In this document: piece after piece, positions 11,548 to 21,478 of the stretch
Numbering within the stretch: the stretch's first letter is position 1
Layout of the letters: the number at the start of each line of letters is the position of its first letter
Assembly (NCBI GenBank): GCA_946122785.1
Contig: CAMGYJ010000009.1
Coordinates: 27,935,633 to 27,999,632 of the forward strand
Origin: Linum tenue
Taxonomy: Eukaryota; Streptophyta; Magnoliopsida; Malpighiales; Linaceae
Reading direction: 5' to 3'
DNA: 64,000 nt
Made by a program: the position numbers and the translations under genes
The notes under the pieces: model-generated
The model's input: only the letters and a program-made list of their open reading frames with translations
The model's database searches: none
What the model was told of the DNA's origin: nothing

Positions 11548-11762
11548 CAAAATACCCGGCCATGAGCAGAAATACCCGGCCGGGTATTATTTGGGGAAGA
11601 CCGGGTAATTAGAGTTTTGGACGATGAGAAGCAGAGGAGGCCCCGACCGTGAGCATAAAATCCCCGGTCGGGGATTCCTGGACTTGACCAGGGATTTTCC
11701 CCTGTCTCACACGCTGCGTTTTGAATATCCCCGATCGCCACCCAAAATACCCGACCGGGTAT
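11548..11762. repeat. Palindrome array AATACCCGGCCGGGTATT in the B 5' LTR
   Basis: Several whole or half palindromes built from AAATACCCG and CGGGTATT, plus AATCCCCGGTCGGGGATT variants. The same array is in the 3' LTR (31219-31420) and, in expanded form, inside the element at 27241-27585. The proximal LTR position suggests promoter or leader RNA. This is not tested. Confidence 0.75.
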
Positions 11763-13268
11763 TAGGGGTGGCGATACGGTCCGGTCCGGTTAAATTGGCC
11801 CGAATTGATCCGGTCTAGTCTGGTCTTTTTGGAAATATGGGGACCAAAGCTTGGATTGGGTACAGTCCGGTTTTGACCCGGTCCAGTTTTGACCCAGTCC
11901 AGTTTTGACCCAGTCCGGTCCCAATCCGGTTTTGACCATGTTGCAGAAAATTCAGCAGCATATATCCATTTTCCTGGAATGTAGACAACTTGTTTGTAGC
12001 AAAAATTAAGCCAAACATAGTCCAATACAAAATCACAACCATCATTCATGTCTATTTCAAACTCAAAGTCGAATTCACCTTTCAAAATAAAAATAAAGTG
12101 CATCATAAGTTCACAACCAAAGTTTAGACATCCCAAGGAATAACTAGATTAACTATCATACTTTATACCAACTTCCCAACAGTTACTGCACTAGATTCTA
12201 CTGTTTTGTATTTTACCAACCATTAAGTGCTGGATGGTATTTCACTAGCTTAGATATAAACTACAGTGTATAAATTCGTCAAAAGACAGAAGCATTGCAA
12301 CTTCTGTAGTTTATTATCATCAGTTAGATAAAGAGATTCAAGTCCAACCTAAATCCAAATTTAATGATGTGATTCAGAGAAGCATGCGAATGATATGAAA
12401 TCAAGCAAGCTCCAAACGTTCCCTTTCTAATCACAACATATCAACCATATATAACTGCAAGTTTTGTTTCCTTCTGTTAGTAAAACGAAGAGTAATCAAT
12501 TCTGTCTGTAATTGTCATCCATATACTTACCCAGCTGCTTCTCCCTTCCATTTTTCTGAGTTCGGCAGCTGTTCCCCAAAAGTCGACGGACGGCGACGAG
12601 ATTGGACGGAGGGCGACGAGGCTATGACAGAGCCGGCGTCGCGTTCGATGGTCGGAGACTCGGAGCTGAGCCGGCGTCGCGTCGTCGCTGGGTCGCCGCT
12701 GGGTCGGCGCGGAGGCGCTGAGGCCGGAGGCGGGTCGTCGCTGCCTCGTTGGGTCGGCGCGGAGGCGGGTCGTCACTGGGTGCCTGGGTCGGCACGGAGA
12801 CGGGTCGACAGGCTGCGGGCGCGGGCGACAGGCTGCTGGCGGCAACTGCGTCTCTGCTTTGTTCGGCGGCCGAAGAAGAAGATGGCAGCGGCTGGTCTCT
12901 GTAGACTGAAGAGTAAAGAGGACGAGAGGGCAGCGACTGGTCTCTGCATCTGCAACCAGCAAACCCTACAAAGTACAAACTAACAAAAGTTGTAAATGGG
13001 CTCCTATGGGCCGTCGGGTAATGGGTTTGGTTGGGCCCTATGGGCTTTGTCTTTGGGTCAGCCTCTGGTCTGGTTTGTTTTTACTCATCCGGTTTTCCGG
13101 TTTTTACACGGTTTTGACCCGGACTGGATTGGTCCGGGTTTTTTGCTAATTCTGAGACCAAAGACGGGATTGGATTGTTTTACATCCGGTCTCGGTCTTA
13201 AAACGGTCCGGGTTTTACGGTCCGATTTCCGGTTTTCCATCCGGTCCCGGTCCAAATTGCCAGCCCTA
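11763..13268. mobile_element. hAT-1, non-autonomous hAT element (1,506 bp)
   Basis: Flanked by the 8-bp duplication CCGGGTAT (11755-11762 and 13269-13276). Terminal inverted repeats are TAGGGGTGGCGATACGG and, from the other end, TAGGGCTGGCAATTTGG. Both ends carry many GGTCCGGTTTTGACC-type subterminal repeats, the usual binding sites for a hAT transposase. The middle (about 12590-12960) is very GC-rich with a loose GGGTCGGCGCGGAGGC repeat. The long frames there are composition artefacts. No transposase. Confidence 0.9.
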
Positions 13269-13928
13269 CCGGGTATTTAGACCGGGGATCGCGACAGACA
13301 GCTTCTTAAGGGAAAAGAAGGGCGAAATTGAGGGGTTCCGAGTTTAAGAGAGAAAAAGTGCGACCTAGAGAGAGAAAGTGACGAACCTGAGTCTTCGAGT
13401 GTCCTTGATCGATCTCCATCACCATTGGAGCCCGGCTTCAGCTTGGATGACACACCCTAACCCGGCTGGTACTAATTTTACCAAAATGCCCTTGATGACT
13501 CATAAACCAAAATAAGAAACGAAAGACTTGTAAAAAAATGGAAGCTTTCCATAAATAACCATAACAAATACTGAAGTGAACTGAAATCTCTAAAACAAAG
13601 CCCTAACACTTGGGAAAACCTCAACCATAGAATCTTAATCTGAATCTCCAGTCCCTACTCATAATCGTAAATCAATAACTAAAACTCTACTTTGTTGTCT
13701 GCTCGGATTCGATCTCTGGCACCTCCAGTGACGCTTGTACTATCCTCCTCTAGCTGGCTTGCCTCGAACAGCTTTCTCGATCTCGCTGCTCACTAACTGC
13801 AACTATCGATCTAGTTCTTGCTTATTCCTTTACTAAGCCCTGGTGAGTGAGATGGGGTCAGTCTACGCCCTTACGTTTTAATAATTCTAATACTTGAGTA
13901 CTTTACTTAAACACTTAAATTTGACTAG

Positions 13929-14376
13929 TGGAAGTTGTTTGTACTTCCAATCTTAAAATCTTAACTCTTAAACTTTGAGGGAGTTGAAGTTACTCTCCTC
14001 TCTTAAAGCTCAAATCTTGACTAAAATACTTGACCGACACGGGGATCCCTCACTAGCTAGTCCGGTTGCAAACTCATACGTATGAGAAGCCATCCAGGCT
14101 TTCCTTAAACTTAAACTTAGTTAGGGGAGTCGTAACGATTCATCTCCCTAACATCTTAAACTTATCGTGGTGGCTCTTCACCACGATTCTCAAGAGCATA
14201 ACTGCTGCTCATCTTAAAAGTCTCAAGAGCATAACTGCTGCTCTATCTCAAAATGTCTCAAAAGGCAACAGACTGGCGCTAGTGACTAAAAACACTTAAA
14301 AGGACTTCACCTTCTTGAAGGTGAGTTATTTCTTAAAAAGAACTTGTTTCTTTAACTTAAACTTACTTGTAAGTAA
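13929..14376. repeat. Array of about ten short hairpins in LTR F
   Basis: Consecutive short inverted repeats with different stems: TGGAAGT/ACTTCCA (13929-13949), CTCATACGTATGAG (14073-14086), AAGCC/GGCTT (14087-14101), TTAGGG(G)AG/CTCCCTAA (14121-14151), ATCGTGGTG/CACCACGAT (14164-14187), two GAGCA/TGCTC copies (about 14194-14242), CACCTTC/GAAGGTG (14308-14323), TTACTT/AAGTAA (14363-14376). The corresponding zone of the E LTR (49270-49690) has the same layout with other sequences. Confidence 0.65.
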
Positions 14377-14453
14377 AGCACACAACAACATAAAATTGGA
14401 AGCATAACTCACACAAATCATATGACATCATATAAGCATACAAAGGCAAGTAC

Positions 14454-15209
14454 TAGGGCTGGAAAAATAGACCAGACTGTTAGAAAAACTGTGGTCCAAA
14501 CCGTACCGCACAGTTTGGTCCTGACCGTAGACCGTGAAGTATGGTCTGGTCTGGTCCATGGTCTGTATTATTTTATGATTTGATCTCTTGGTCTGGTCTG
14601 GTCCATGGTCTGTATTATTTTATGATTTGATCTCTTGGTCTGGTCTGGTCTAGACCGCGGTTTACCGGACCAAACCGTGGACCCAACTGACTTGTCAATA
14701 CGTGTTAACAGCCCATTCGACCACTCTCCAAACTCCCACAATGACACCCAAGTCTCAACCTTAATTTTGTGAATCTCTTCCCTCCTTCATTCACAACCAC
14801 ATTTAACCAGAGAGTAGAGATAATAGTGTCTCCATGTGACATTATGTTAATGTTTATGACGTTATGGTGCAAGCTGGGATGTTTTTACTTTGTATCTTTG
14901 TTATGTACTAAGATTTAGAGTATCAAAATTATTCATGCATGTTAGGATTAATGTTTTAAGGCAAATAACAATTACTTTTCTTGGTTATTGGTTCAATTTT
15001 TTGTGTGGTTGACTAAACAAATTATTCATTTTTCGTTGAGTGTGGTCTATCTGGACCAGACCAGACCGAACCAGACCACACAGACGTGGTTTGGACCGGA
15101 CCGTATAGTCTGTGGTCTGGTATATGGTCTATACTTTAGCCTCTCGATCTGGACTATAGACCGTATATATGGTCTGGTCTGGACCAGACCGCACCGTTTC
15201 CCAACCCTA
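14454..15209. mobile_element. hAT-2, non-autonomous hAT element (756 bp)
   Basis: 8-bp duplication GCAAGTAC at 14446-14453 and 15210-15217. Ends are TAGGGCTGG and CCAACCCTA. Both ends are packed with GGTCTGGTCTGGTCC/GGACCAGACC subterminal repeats; the middle is AT-rich and non-coding. Confidence 0.9.
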
Positions 15210-15404
15210 GCAAGTACGACACATAGCAGTCAAATCTCAAAAACTTAAATAACGTTAGGCGTAGAATTTACCCCATTTACACTCACCTTACGTCGAAGCG
15301 GATTGAATTGAATAACTACAGGGATCAATTTCCCTTCACTTGATCATCGCACGACTGCTCGGACAGAACCCCACCATCACAAGAGCTACGTGTCCACTCC
15401 TAAT

Positions 15405-15868
15405 TAGAGGTGGCAATTGGATCGGATTGGTGGATTCGTGGATTGGATTGGTGGATCCATGGATCAAATGGATTGGATCCAATGGATTGGTGGATTCACG
15501 GATTGGATCAAATGGATTGATGGATTGATCCATGAATCCAAATGACATCCAAGGATTGAACCAAAATGTAAAATTTGAAAAGTTTGGGTACTAAAATGTC
15601 ATAATGAAAAATTTTAGGTACCAAAATGTAATTTTCCAATGATATTTTTCGTATAAAAATATAAATTTTAGGTACCAAAATATAAAATATAAATAATATA
15701 GGTACCTAATCGTAATTTGTCATTTGGATCCATGGATTGATCCATAAATCCACCAATCCAATTGGATTTGGATCAAATGGATTGGATTTAAATGGATTGG
15801 ATTAGGTGGATAATTTGGTGGATGGATTGGATTGGATTCATGGATTTGGATTCTAATTGCCACTTCTA
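15405..15868. mobile_element. hAT-3, MITE-like hAT element (464 bp)
   Basis: 8-bp duplication CTCCTAAT at 15397-15404 and 15869-15876. Ends are TAGAGGTGGCAATTGG and, inverted, TAGAAGTGGCAATTAG. The subterminal repeats are GGATTGGTGGATTC-like. The centre is AT-rich with repeated AGGTACCAAAATGTAA units. No coding capacity. Confidence 0.9.
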
Positions 15869-15929
15869 CTCCTAATCATTGGTTCACCCGCGTGTTTTCC
15901 CCGCTAGTTCATGTGGCCATTGTTGAGGG

Positions 15930-16431
15930 TAGGGGTGGGCAAACGGTTCGGTAAACCCGAACCAAACCGAACCAAAACCGAATTAAACCGAACCGAAACC
16001 GAATTAATGCTATTCTGTTCGGAATTCGGAAGGAAAATAGGGATAGTTGGGAAATCAGGGTTCTTTCAACCGAACCGAATTTCCGAATTTCCGACCGAAA
16101 AACCGAAATACTATAATTGCAAGCTCCAAATGGTGGATTTTTATGTTTGTAGTTGTTTTTAGACTAAAATATTTGAAATGTTTTATGACTTATGTGTTGA
16201 AAAGTTTGGTTTTATCATTGATGATGCATATAATTGATATTTATTGTTTATATTAGGGGTGAAAAATAATTTAAAAGTGAGAAAAATACAAGTAGCTTCA
16301 CAAATTCGGTTTTGTGTGAAAAACCGAACCGAACTGAATTATAATTCGGTTTAAGGTTTGGAAGAATTCGGAGACCCGGTATTCATAATTTCGGTTCGGT
16401 CGAAACCAAACCGACCGAATGCCCACCCCTA
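15930..16431. mobile_element. hAT-4, MITE-like hAT element (502 bp)
   Basis: 8-bp duplication GTTGAGGG at 15922-15929 and 16432-16439. Ends are TAGGGGTGGGCAAACGG and GCCCACCCCTA. Subterminal AACCGAACCGAA / TTCGGTTCGG repeats lie on both sides. No coding capacity. Confidence 0.9.
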
Positions 16432-17099
16432 GTTGAGGGAGCGAATACTATAACAACACCCTATAGTGTTGTTATAGTAACAGCAGGGTAAAAGGGTCAA
16501 TTAACAAAATATAACAAAAATAAAAATTGAATTAAAATCTTAATTTGGACGAATCAACAAATCCTGCTTCCCCGCTCTCCTCTTTCCCCAACATCGACGA
16601 CTTCGCCCATCCTCCAACCACCGTCCTCGTAGCCGCCACCGTAGCAATTCTCCCTCGTCGCCGCCCGCCCAGGCCTGGGTATGACCACGCTCATGGAGAC
16701 GGCGTCGCCCGTGGAGAATCTGGCGGCGGGCGAGCCGTCTTTGGTTTCCCCAGCGTAGGCGTCATAGAAGCCGTGCTCGATCAGGATCGCCTTTCCCCGG
16801 TAAAATCTTCCGGTGTCGTTCTCAACTCTTTCCAGTGATAGGCCGCCGCCACAGGAAACACAACTACAGACTGCGATGCCGGAGCTCCCGATCCTTCTCC
16901 TCCGATTGCAGCCCGATCTCACATCCTCTCTCCCAGCGCATCAATTTACCTACTGTTTAGATCAATTTCACCAGAGTTCTTGGGATTGTCGGCGTGGAAA
17001 CTGGGGACTGCGACGAGGATGAGAATGACGTGGCAGCTGATGACGGCAATGATGACGTGTACGGAGACGGAAAAAAATGATTGTAATTATCTAACGGCG

Positions 17100-17345
17100 G
17101 CAACGGGAGAGGATTTGGGTGTTCGGGAGCGGAGAATGTGGTGGTGGTAGCGGCGGCGGCGACGACTATTTGGATGGACTTGGGGGACATGGATGGGTTG
17201 GTGAAGGTGTCGCGGTGGTGGTGGGAGTAGGAGGAGATGGGAAGTTGAGATTTGGCGCGGCGGAGGCGGAGCCCTTGAGGCACAAGAGCGCAGCGTCGTA
17301 GGCTCGGGCGGCGGCTTCGGCGGTGGGATAGGAGAAAGACAGAGA
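17100..17345 (-). pseudogene. Captured AP2/ERF transcription factor fragment (subgroup II-like)
   Basis: On the minus strand, YPTAEAAARAYDAALLCLKG followed by ASAAPNLNFP (about 17240-17333) is the C-terminal half of an AP2/ERF DNA-binding domain. About 20 codons on, in another frame, comes MSPKSIQIVVAAAA (about 17140-17190), matching the (L/M)SPKSIQ-VA motif found after the domain in ERF subgroup II (ERF008-011 type). The first half of the domain, with the DNA-contacting strands, is missing. Upstream sequence turns AT-rich immediately, so only an interior piece of the gene was copied. The frame between the two motifs is broken. Identification is firm; function is lost. Confidence 0.8.
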
Positions 17346-17539
17346 GTTTAATTTACCTTCTTCTTCTCTTCTTATTGCTTTGTCAGTGAAAATGAAAAGG
17401 CAATTACATATGTTTTCCTTATTGCATCTTAATAATTTTTGCAAATGAACTCATTTCAATTTCACTGCGGAAACACCAATCTAGTTCTCTTGTAATTGCA
17501 ATTAGTGAGTCAAAGTCAATTTTATAATTTCCTTTATGC

Positions 17540-18165
17540 TAACAACAAATATTTTGAAACAAACCACATATACCACAAAACATACCATAAATATTTCATA
17601 AACACACCATAAACTTCTTAATGCAAACCAGAAACATAAAAAAGCAAACCATAAACGTCCTAATGCAGACCGCAAATCTCCTAAAACAAACCACAAACCT
17701 CACAAAGCAAACCACAACATTTGCGAAAGCACACCAGAAACCTCCTAACGAAAAACCACAAACACAGTAAATCAAACCACAAAAAAAACTTCTTAATGCA
17801 AACCAGAAACCTCCTCATGCATACCGCAAATCTCCTAAAACAAACCACAAACCTCACAAAGCAAACCACAACATTTGCAAAAGCAAACCAGAAACCTCCT
17901 AATGCAAATAACATACACAGTAAATCAAACCACAAAAAAACAAACCAGAAACCTTCTAATGAAAACCACAAATATATTAAAACAAACCAGAAACCTCACA
18001 ATGCAAACCACAAAATTTTTGAAAGCAAACCAGAAACTTCTCAATGCAAACCACAAACACGATAAAGCAAACCAGAAACTTCTTAATGCAAACCACAAAC
18101 ACGAAAGCAAACCACAAAAGGCATACAAAAATATGAGAAATCAAACCATAAATCTCACAATGCAG
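17540..18165. repeat. Minisatellite of CAAACCAGAAACCTCCTAATG-like units
   Basis: About twenty imperfect units of roughly 25-35 bp built from AAACCACAAA/AAACCAGAAAC plus a variable linker (CTCCTAATG, CTCACAAAG, TTTTTGAAAG). The long frames across it on both strands merely reflect the repeat and are not genes. Confidence 0.8.
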
Positions 18166-18224
18166 ACCATAACATCCGGTGGTCGTTGACCGTTGACCGG
18201 TCAACAAAGTTCGTTGACTGAACT

Positions 18225-18400
18225 CCGATGACCGTCAGTGAGCAGATTCCGGCGCCGATAGGCATATTCCGGCCCCGATGACTAGATTCCGACGCCGGTA
18301 AGCATATTCCGGCGACGGTGAGCATATTCCGGCGACAAAATAACATATTCCGGTGGGGTGGCCAGATTCCGTCGACGGTGAGCATATTGCGGCGACCAAA
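18225..18400. repeat. Short tandem repeat of ATTCCGGCGACGGTGAGCAT-like units
   Basis: About eight imperfect units of about 20 bp (ATTCCGGCGCCGATAGGCAT and variants), next to the right end of the TIR element. GC-rich repeat adjoining an AT-rich terminus. No gene. Confidence 0.75.
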
Positions 18401-18981
18401 ATTTTGGGCCGAAAATAAAAAAAAATTATTTTTTATTATTTATTATTTTTTATACATATTTTTCATAATGCCAATTATACCCCGCTTTGATTTTACACTA
18501 GGTCAACTCATCTAATAAAAAGTCATCACAACCCTAACTTCCTATTGGTTGGAGACTAGTGTTGTTACAATAACAATACATAGGGTGTTGTTATAGTATC
18601 TAGTCCCCATTGTTGATTCCCACTTAATTATTCCCGTGAGTCAACTCTGACCACGTTAAAGAAAGATAATCACTACAACCCAAAATAATGGTTACGGAAC
18701 GAAAACTGGAAAAGGTACTCACCATATATTCTTCTTTGTTGTTCTACGGCCTCCTAGCGCTAACCCTCTCTTTGTCAAATGATACTCCATTTCATGACTT
18801 CTTGTTCCACCGTGCTTGAGAAATGGAATCCAACGCCCCGGGAACTAGTCATGTTACGTTATCGATGAACCACGACGTTGTATCTCGACCATTCGTTTTC
18901 CCGGGGTTTATGATTGCCGCCAATGACTCAAAACATGTCCATCGCAAGTTCTTTACCGCATCTTGTCCTGTTACGTGTTAC

Positions 18982-19168
18982 TAGGGGTGGCAACCGGTCG
19001 GTTTCGGTTTAACCGAAAACCGAAAACCCGGTTATCGGTTAAACCGAGACCCCCCCTTAAGCTGCCGACCACCGACCGAAGAAAGGGCACGGTTAGCCGA
19101 CCAACCGACCGAGCAATTCCGGTTTTGGGCTCGGTTAGCCGGCCAACCGAAAAAATTACATTTTCCAA

Positions 19169-19201
<33 letters not shown>

Positions 19202-20198
19202 TCTGCACCACTCAATCTCAAACCTTATCTTCTCCTCTCTCCCCTTCCTCCACCAGACCCTTCTCTTCTCTCTCCTTCCTTCCCCACCATTTTCTCCACC
19301 AGAAAATTATCTTCTCCTCTCTCCCCTTCCTCCACCGGAAGAAAACCGCCGCATGAGACGACTCGCGGTGGCGGGAGACTACTCACGGCGGGAGACTTCT
19401 CGAACCGCCGCCGCCGCAGAAATCGCTCGTCGACTCCATGGCTTCCTTCAGATCCGTCAAGTTACCGGCCGAGATTCCTCCGCCACGCCTTGGACGTCGA
19501 CGCCGCATGTTCTGCCGTCGGCGCCTAGCGTCGTAATTGCCAGCAGAAGCAGAGCCGCCCCCAGAACGACGCGGGTTTTGGCCATCTTTTTTCTTTTTTT
19601 CTGTGGGGAATTGGATTGTGTGTTTGTAAATTTGGGTGGGTTGGTTTGTTTGTTTTATAGTGGGGAGAAGGGGTTTTCGATTTCGTGGGATTTCTGGTGC
19701 AAAGGGATGCGTGGTTGTTTAGGGTATGTGGTCATGAAGATTGGATTGGGTTTGGGATTACACTTGGTGAAATTGGTATATTGATGGAAGTGACGAAGTT
19801 GTGAAGATGAGAAGAGAATGGAAGGTGGGTGGGAGCAGAGAGGAGATTGAGATGAGGTTGAAGGGATGGGGAGTTCTTTGTGAGGAGGAAGAAGAAGAAG
19901 AAGTGGCAATTAGGGTTGGAGAGGAGTGGGGGAAGGGGTCGTTTTGGGGCTGGCTGGTTGGGGGAAGGGGTCGTTTTGGGGCTGGGTGGTTGGGTCATTT
20001 TGACTCAAGGGGCGGTGGTCGGTTAGCCGGTTAACCGCCGGTTACTGACCGCGGTTAATCGGCTAGCCGAGCCTCTCCCCCTCTCCCCCGGCAACCGACC
20101 GACGCCAATACAGAGCGGTTTTCGGTTAGCCGAAAACCGGTCGGTTCGGTCGTAACCGACCGGTTAACTGCTAACCGAAAACCGTTCTGCCAGCCCTA
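18982..20198. mobile_element. hAT-5, gene-fragment-carrying hAT element (1,217 bp)
   Basis: 8-bp duplication CGTGTTAC at 18974-18981 and 20199-20206. Ends are TAGGGGTGGCAACCGG and CTGCCAGCCCTA. Subterminal GGTCGGTTAACCG-type repeats lie at both ends. A poly(A) run of about 25 lies at about 19167-19191. The interior carries a promoter-like region and a signal-peptide-encoding short ORF on the minus strand. No transposase. Confidence 0.88.
19457..19660 (-). CDS. Captured promoter and 42-aa signal-peptide ORF inside hAT-5
   Basis: Minus strand: CTATAAAAC TATA-like box at about 19650-19660, then a C/A-rich leader, then ATG at 19585. The 42-codon frame ends at 19457. The peptide starts MAKTRVVLGAALLLLAITTL, a typical cleavable secretory signal (charged n-region, hydrophobic core), followed by GADGRTCGVD. 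The distance from TATA to ATG (about 65-70 bases), pyrimidine/adenine leader and signal sequence look like the start of a real plant gene for a small secreted protein. The rest is missing. I cannot name the parent gene. It could still be expressed as a short peptide, but this is inference. Confidence 0.45.
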
Positions 20199-21336
20199 CG
20201 TGTTACCATCAACTACCATCGCCGGCCGCGTTGTAGATCGCTTGATCAAATTCCCTCCTACATGGTCCTTATTGTGCGCCTTACCGTTGACCTTCGAAAG
20301 AGAATCGCCCATAACATTCTAGCTCTTCCAATAGCCTCGCATAACTCCTCTCCCCTTCCTCGATTTGTTACTTGGCGGCAGCGGTGGGTTTTGGTTTCTT
20401 GTCGCTAGGGATTGGGAGGTGGCTGCTTCATTGTAAATATATGTACTTCTCCGTAACCGATCTAGGGTTTAGCTTAGGGTTAATATGATTATTCATAACC
20501 GACGAGGGATAATTTAGGAATCACACAAAAATTAATGGAGCCGGGTGTTACATTGGAGAAGATCTGATTGAGCGCCAGAAACAGATTATCATCCTTCATA
20601 GTATGGTTTCCGCATCTGAGCTAGATTTTTCATCTCTCTCTATGGAGTAACTTTCTTATTCACCTGGGTATGAAGAACCCTAGATTTGTATGTTAGGTAA
20701 GATTGTATGAACCCAAGTATAGATTCTATGATTTGATTATATTCAATTGAGGTTTGAACTGTTGAATGGCATGAATCCTGATCAACTTCCTGTTGTTTCT
20801 GCTTTAACCTAGAAAGAGAATATCTGCCTAGGTTGATAGAGCATCATTGATTGAAGGTAGTGAATTGACGACTTTAGTCGAGGAGTCCATTCACTATTCT
20901 GTACCGGATTTACTCCGGTAGTGGAGGTTTGGTTCGTTAGGGCCTCAATCTGTTTACTCCGGTGGAGGTTAGTCGCACACTGGGGACTCAGATTGAGAGG
21001 GTCTGGAGACCTTTAGTCGAGACTGCAGACTGCTTAATAACCTCCCGCAGTATAACTATCATTGGAATTGAACTTGGTAAATTACAATCCGGCTTAACTG
21101 CAGTCTAGGGGGAACCATATCCGGGTGACCTCTCTCGACTTGAAAACAACCTTTTTACCTGCCTTGCTTGTTTGAACCTTCACTAAAGTTTCACCGCTAA
21201 ATAATAAGAACTCACGGAGTAGTCATCACATCTAGGATCCGGGTTGACATTAAAACCCGAACCCGTTATACTACGCTTTAAGAGGTGGTTTCACTAGGCC
21301 ATTTTCTAGAGTGACGGTATGAGCGGGTCAAGTTTT

Positions 21337-21354
21337 TGGCACCGTTGCTGGGGT
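21337..21354 (+). other. Element B primer-binding site (mutated)
   Basis: TGGCACCGTTGCTGGGGT, against the intact TGGCGCCGTTGCCGGGGA in element A. Three differences; the first two, G to A and C to T at CpG sites, fit decay by methylcytosine deamination. Confidence 0.8.
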
Positions 21355-21478
21355 CGGCTAGGTTGTTGAAGAAACGTGATTTCTTTTACTTTATCATTTT
21401 CATTTTCGCATTGACTGTTCGTTCTTTCCCACTTGTGCCTTCACGGGTTTGCATTGCTTGACTGTGTGCAGATAGTGC

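Larger units (their letters stand above)
16448..18596. mobile_element. TIR DNA element with captured gene fragment (2,149 bp)
   Basis: Inverted ends CTATAACAACACCCTAT (16448-16464) and ATAGGGTGTTGTTATAG (18580-18596), flanked on both sides by TA. No longer target duplication is visible, so the superfamily is unresolved. The left end is itself a near-palindrome, CTATAACAACAC..GTGTTGTTATAG. Inside lie a captured ERF fragment (about 17100-17345), a GC-rich segment (16550-16830), a K/N-rich minisatellite (17540-18165) and a second GC-rich repeat (18225-18400). No transposase. It behaves like a Pack-type, gene-carrying non-autonomous element. Confidence 0.7.
13448..20552 (-). mobile_element. Solo LTR F of a Tekay-like element, loaded with DNA transposons
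   Basis: TG..CA-bounded insertion in the B LTR with target duplication TTGGA (13443-13447 and 20553-20557). On the minus strand it begins TGTAACACCCGGCTCC and ends GGGTGTGTCA. It shares short blocks with the LTRs of element E: CTGGTGAGTGAGA(T)GGGGTCAGTC near 13841 and TTTACCCCATTTACACTCACCTTA near 15268. Subtracting its five nested elements leaves about 1.98 kb, close to the 2.06-kb E LTR. There is no internal region, so it is a solo LTR left by recombination between two LTRs. Confidence 0.8.
11355..21330 (+). repeat. Element B 5' LTR, split by nested transposons
   Basis: LTR sequence proper is 11355-11762, 13269-13447 and 20553-21330. It starts TGATAGACC and ends GAGCGGGTCA six bases before the primer site. 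The undisturbed 3' copy (31026-31812) shows both insertion points cleanly: an 8-bp duplication CCGGGTAT around hAT-1 and a 5-bp duplication TTGGA around the solo LTR F. Confidence 0.9.

Noticed and set aside
12477..12983. Several GC-rich open frames on both strands
   Set aside because: They overlap a GGGTCGGCG-type repeat inside hAT-1 and lack stops only because of base composition.
17721..18207. Lys/Asn-rich and Phe/Val-rich open frames
   Set aside because: Pure translations of the minisatellite in opposite strands.
18963..19784. 273-codon plus-strand open frame
   Set aside because: It spans the hAT-5 terminus, a poly(A) run and pyrimidine-rich DNA; the meaningful signal there is on the minus strand.
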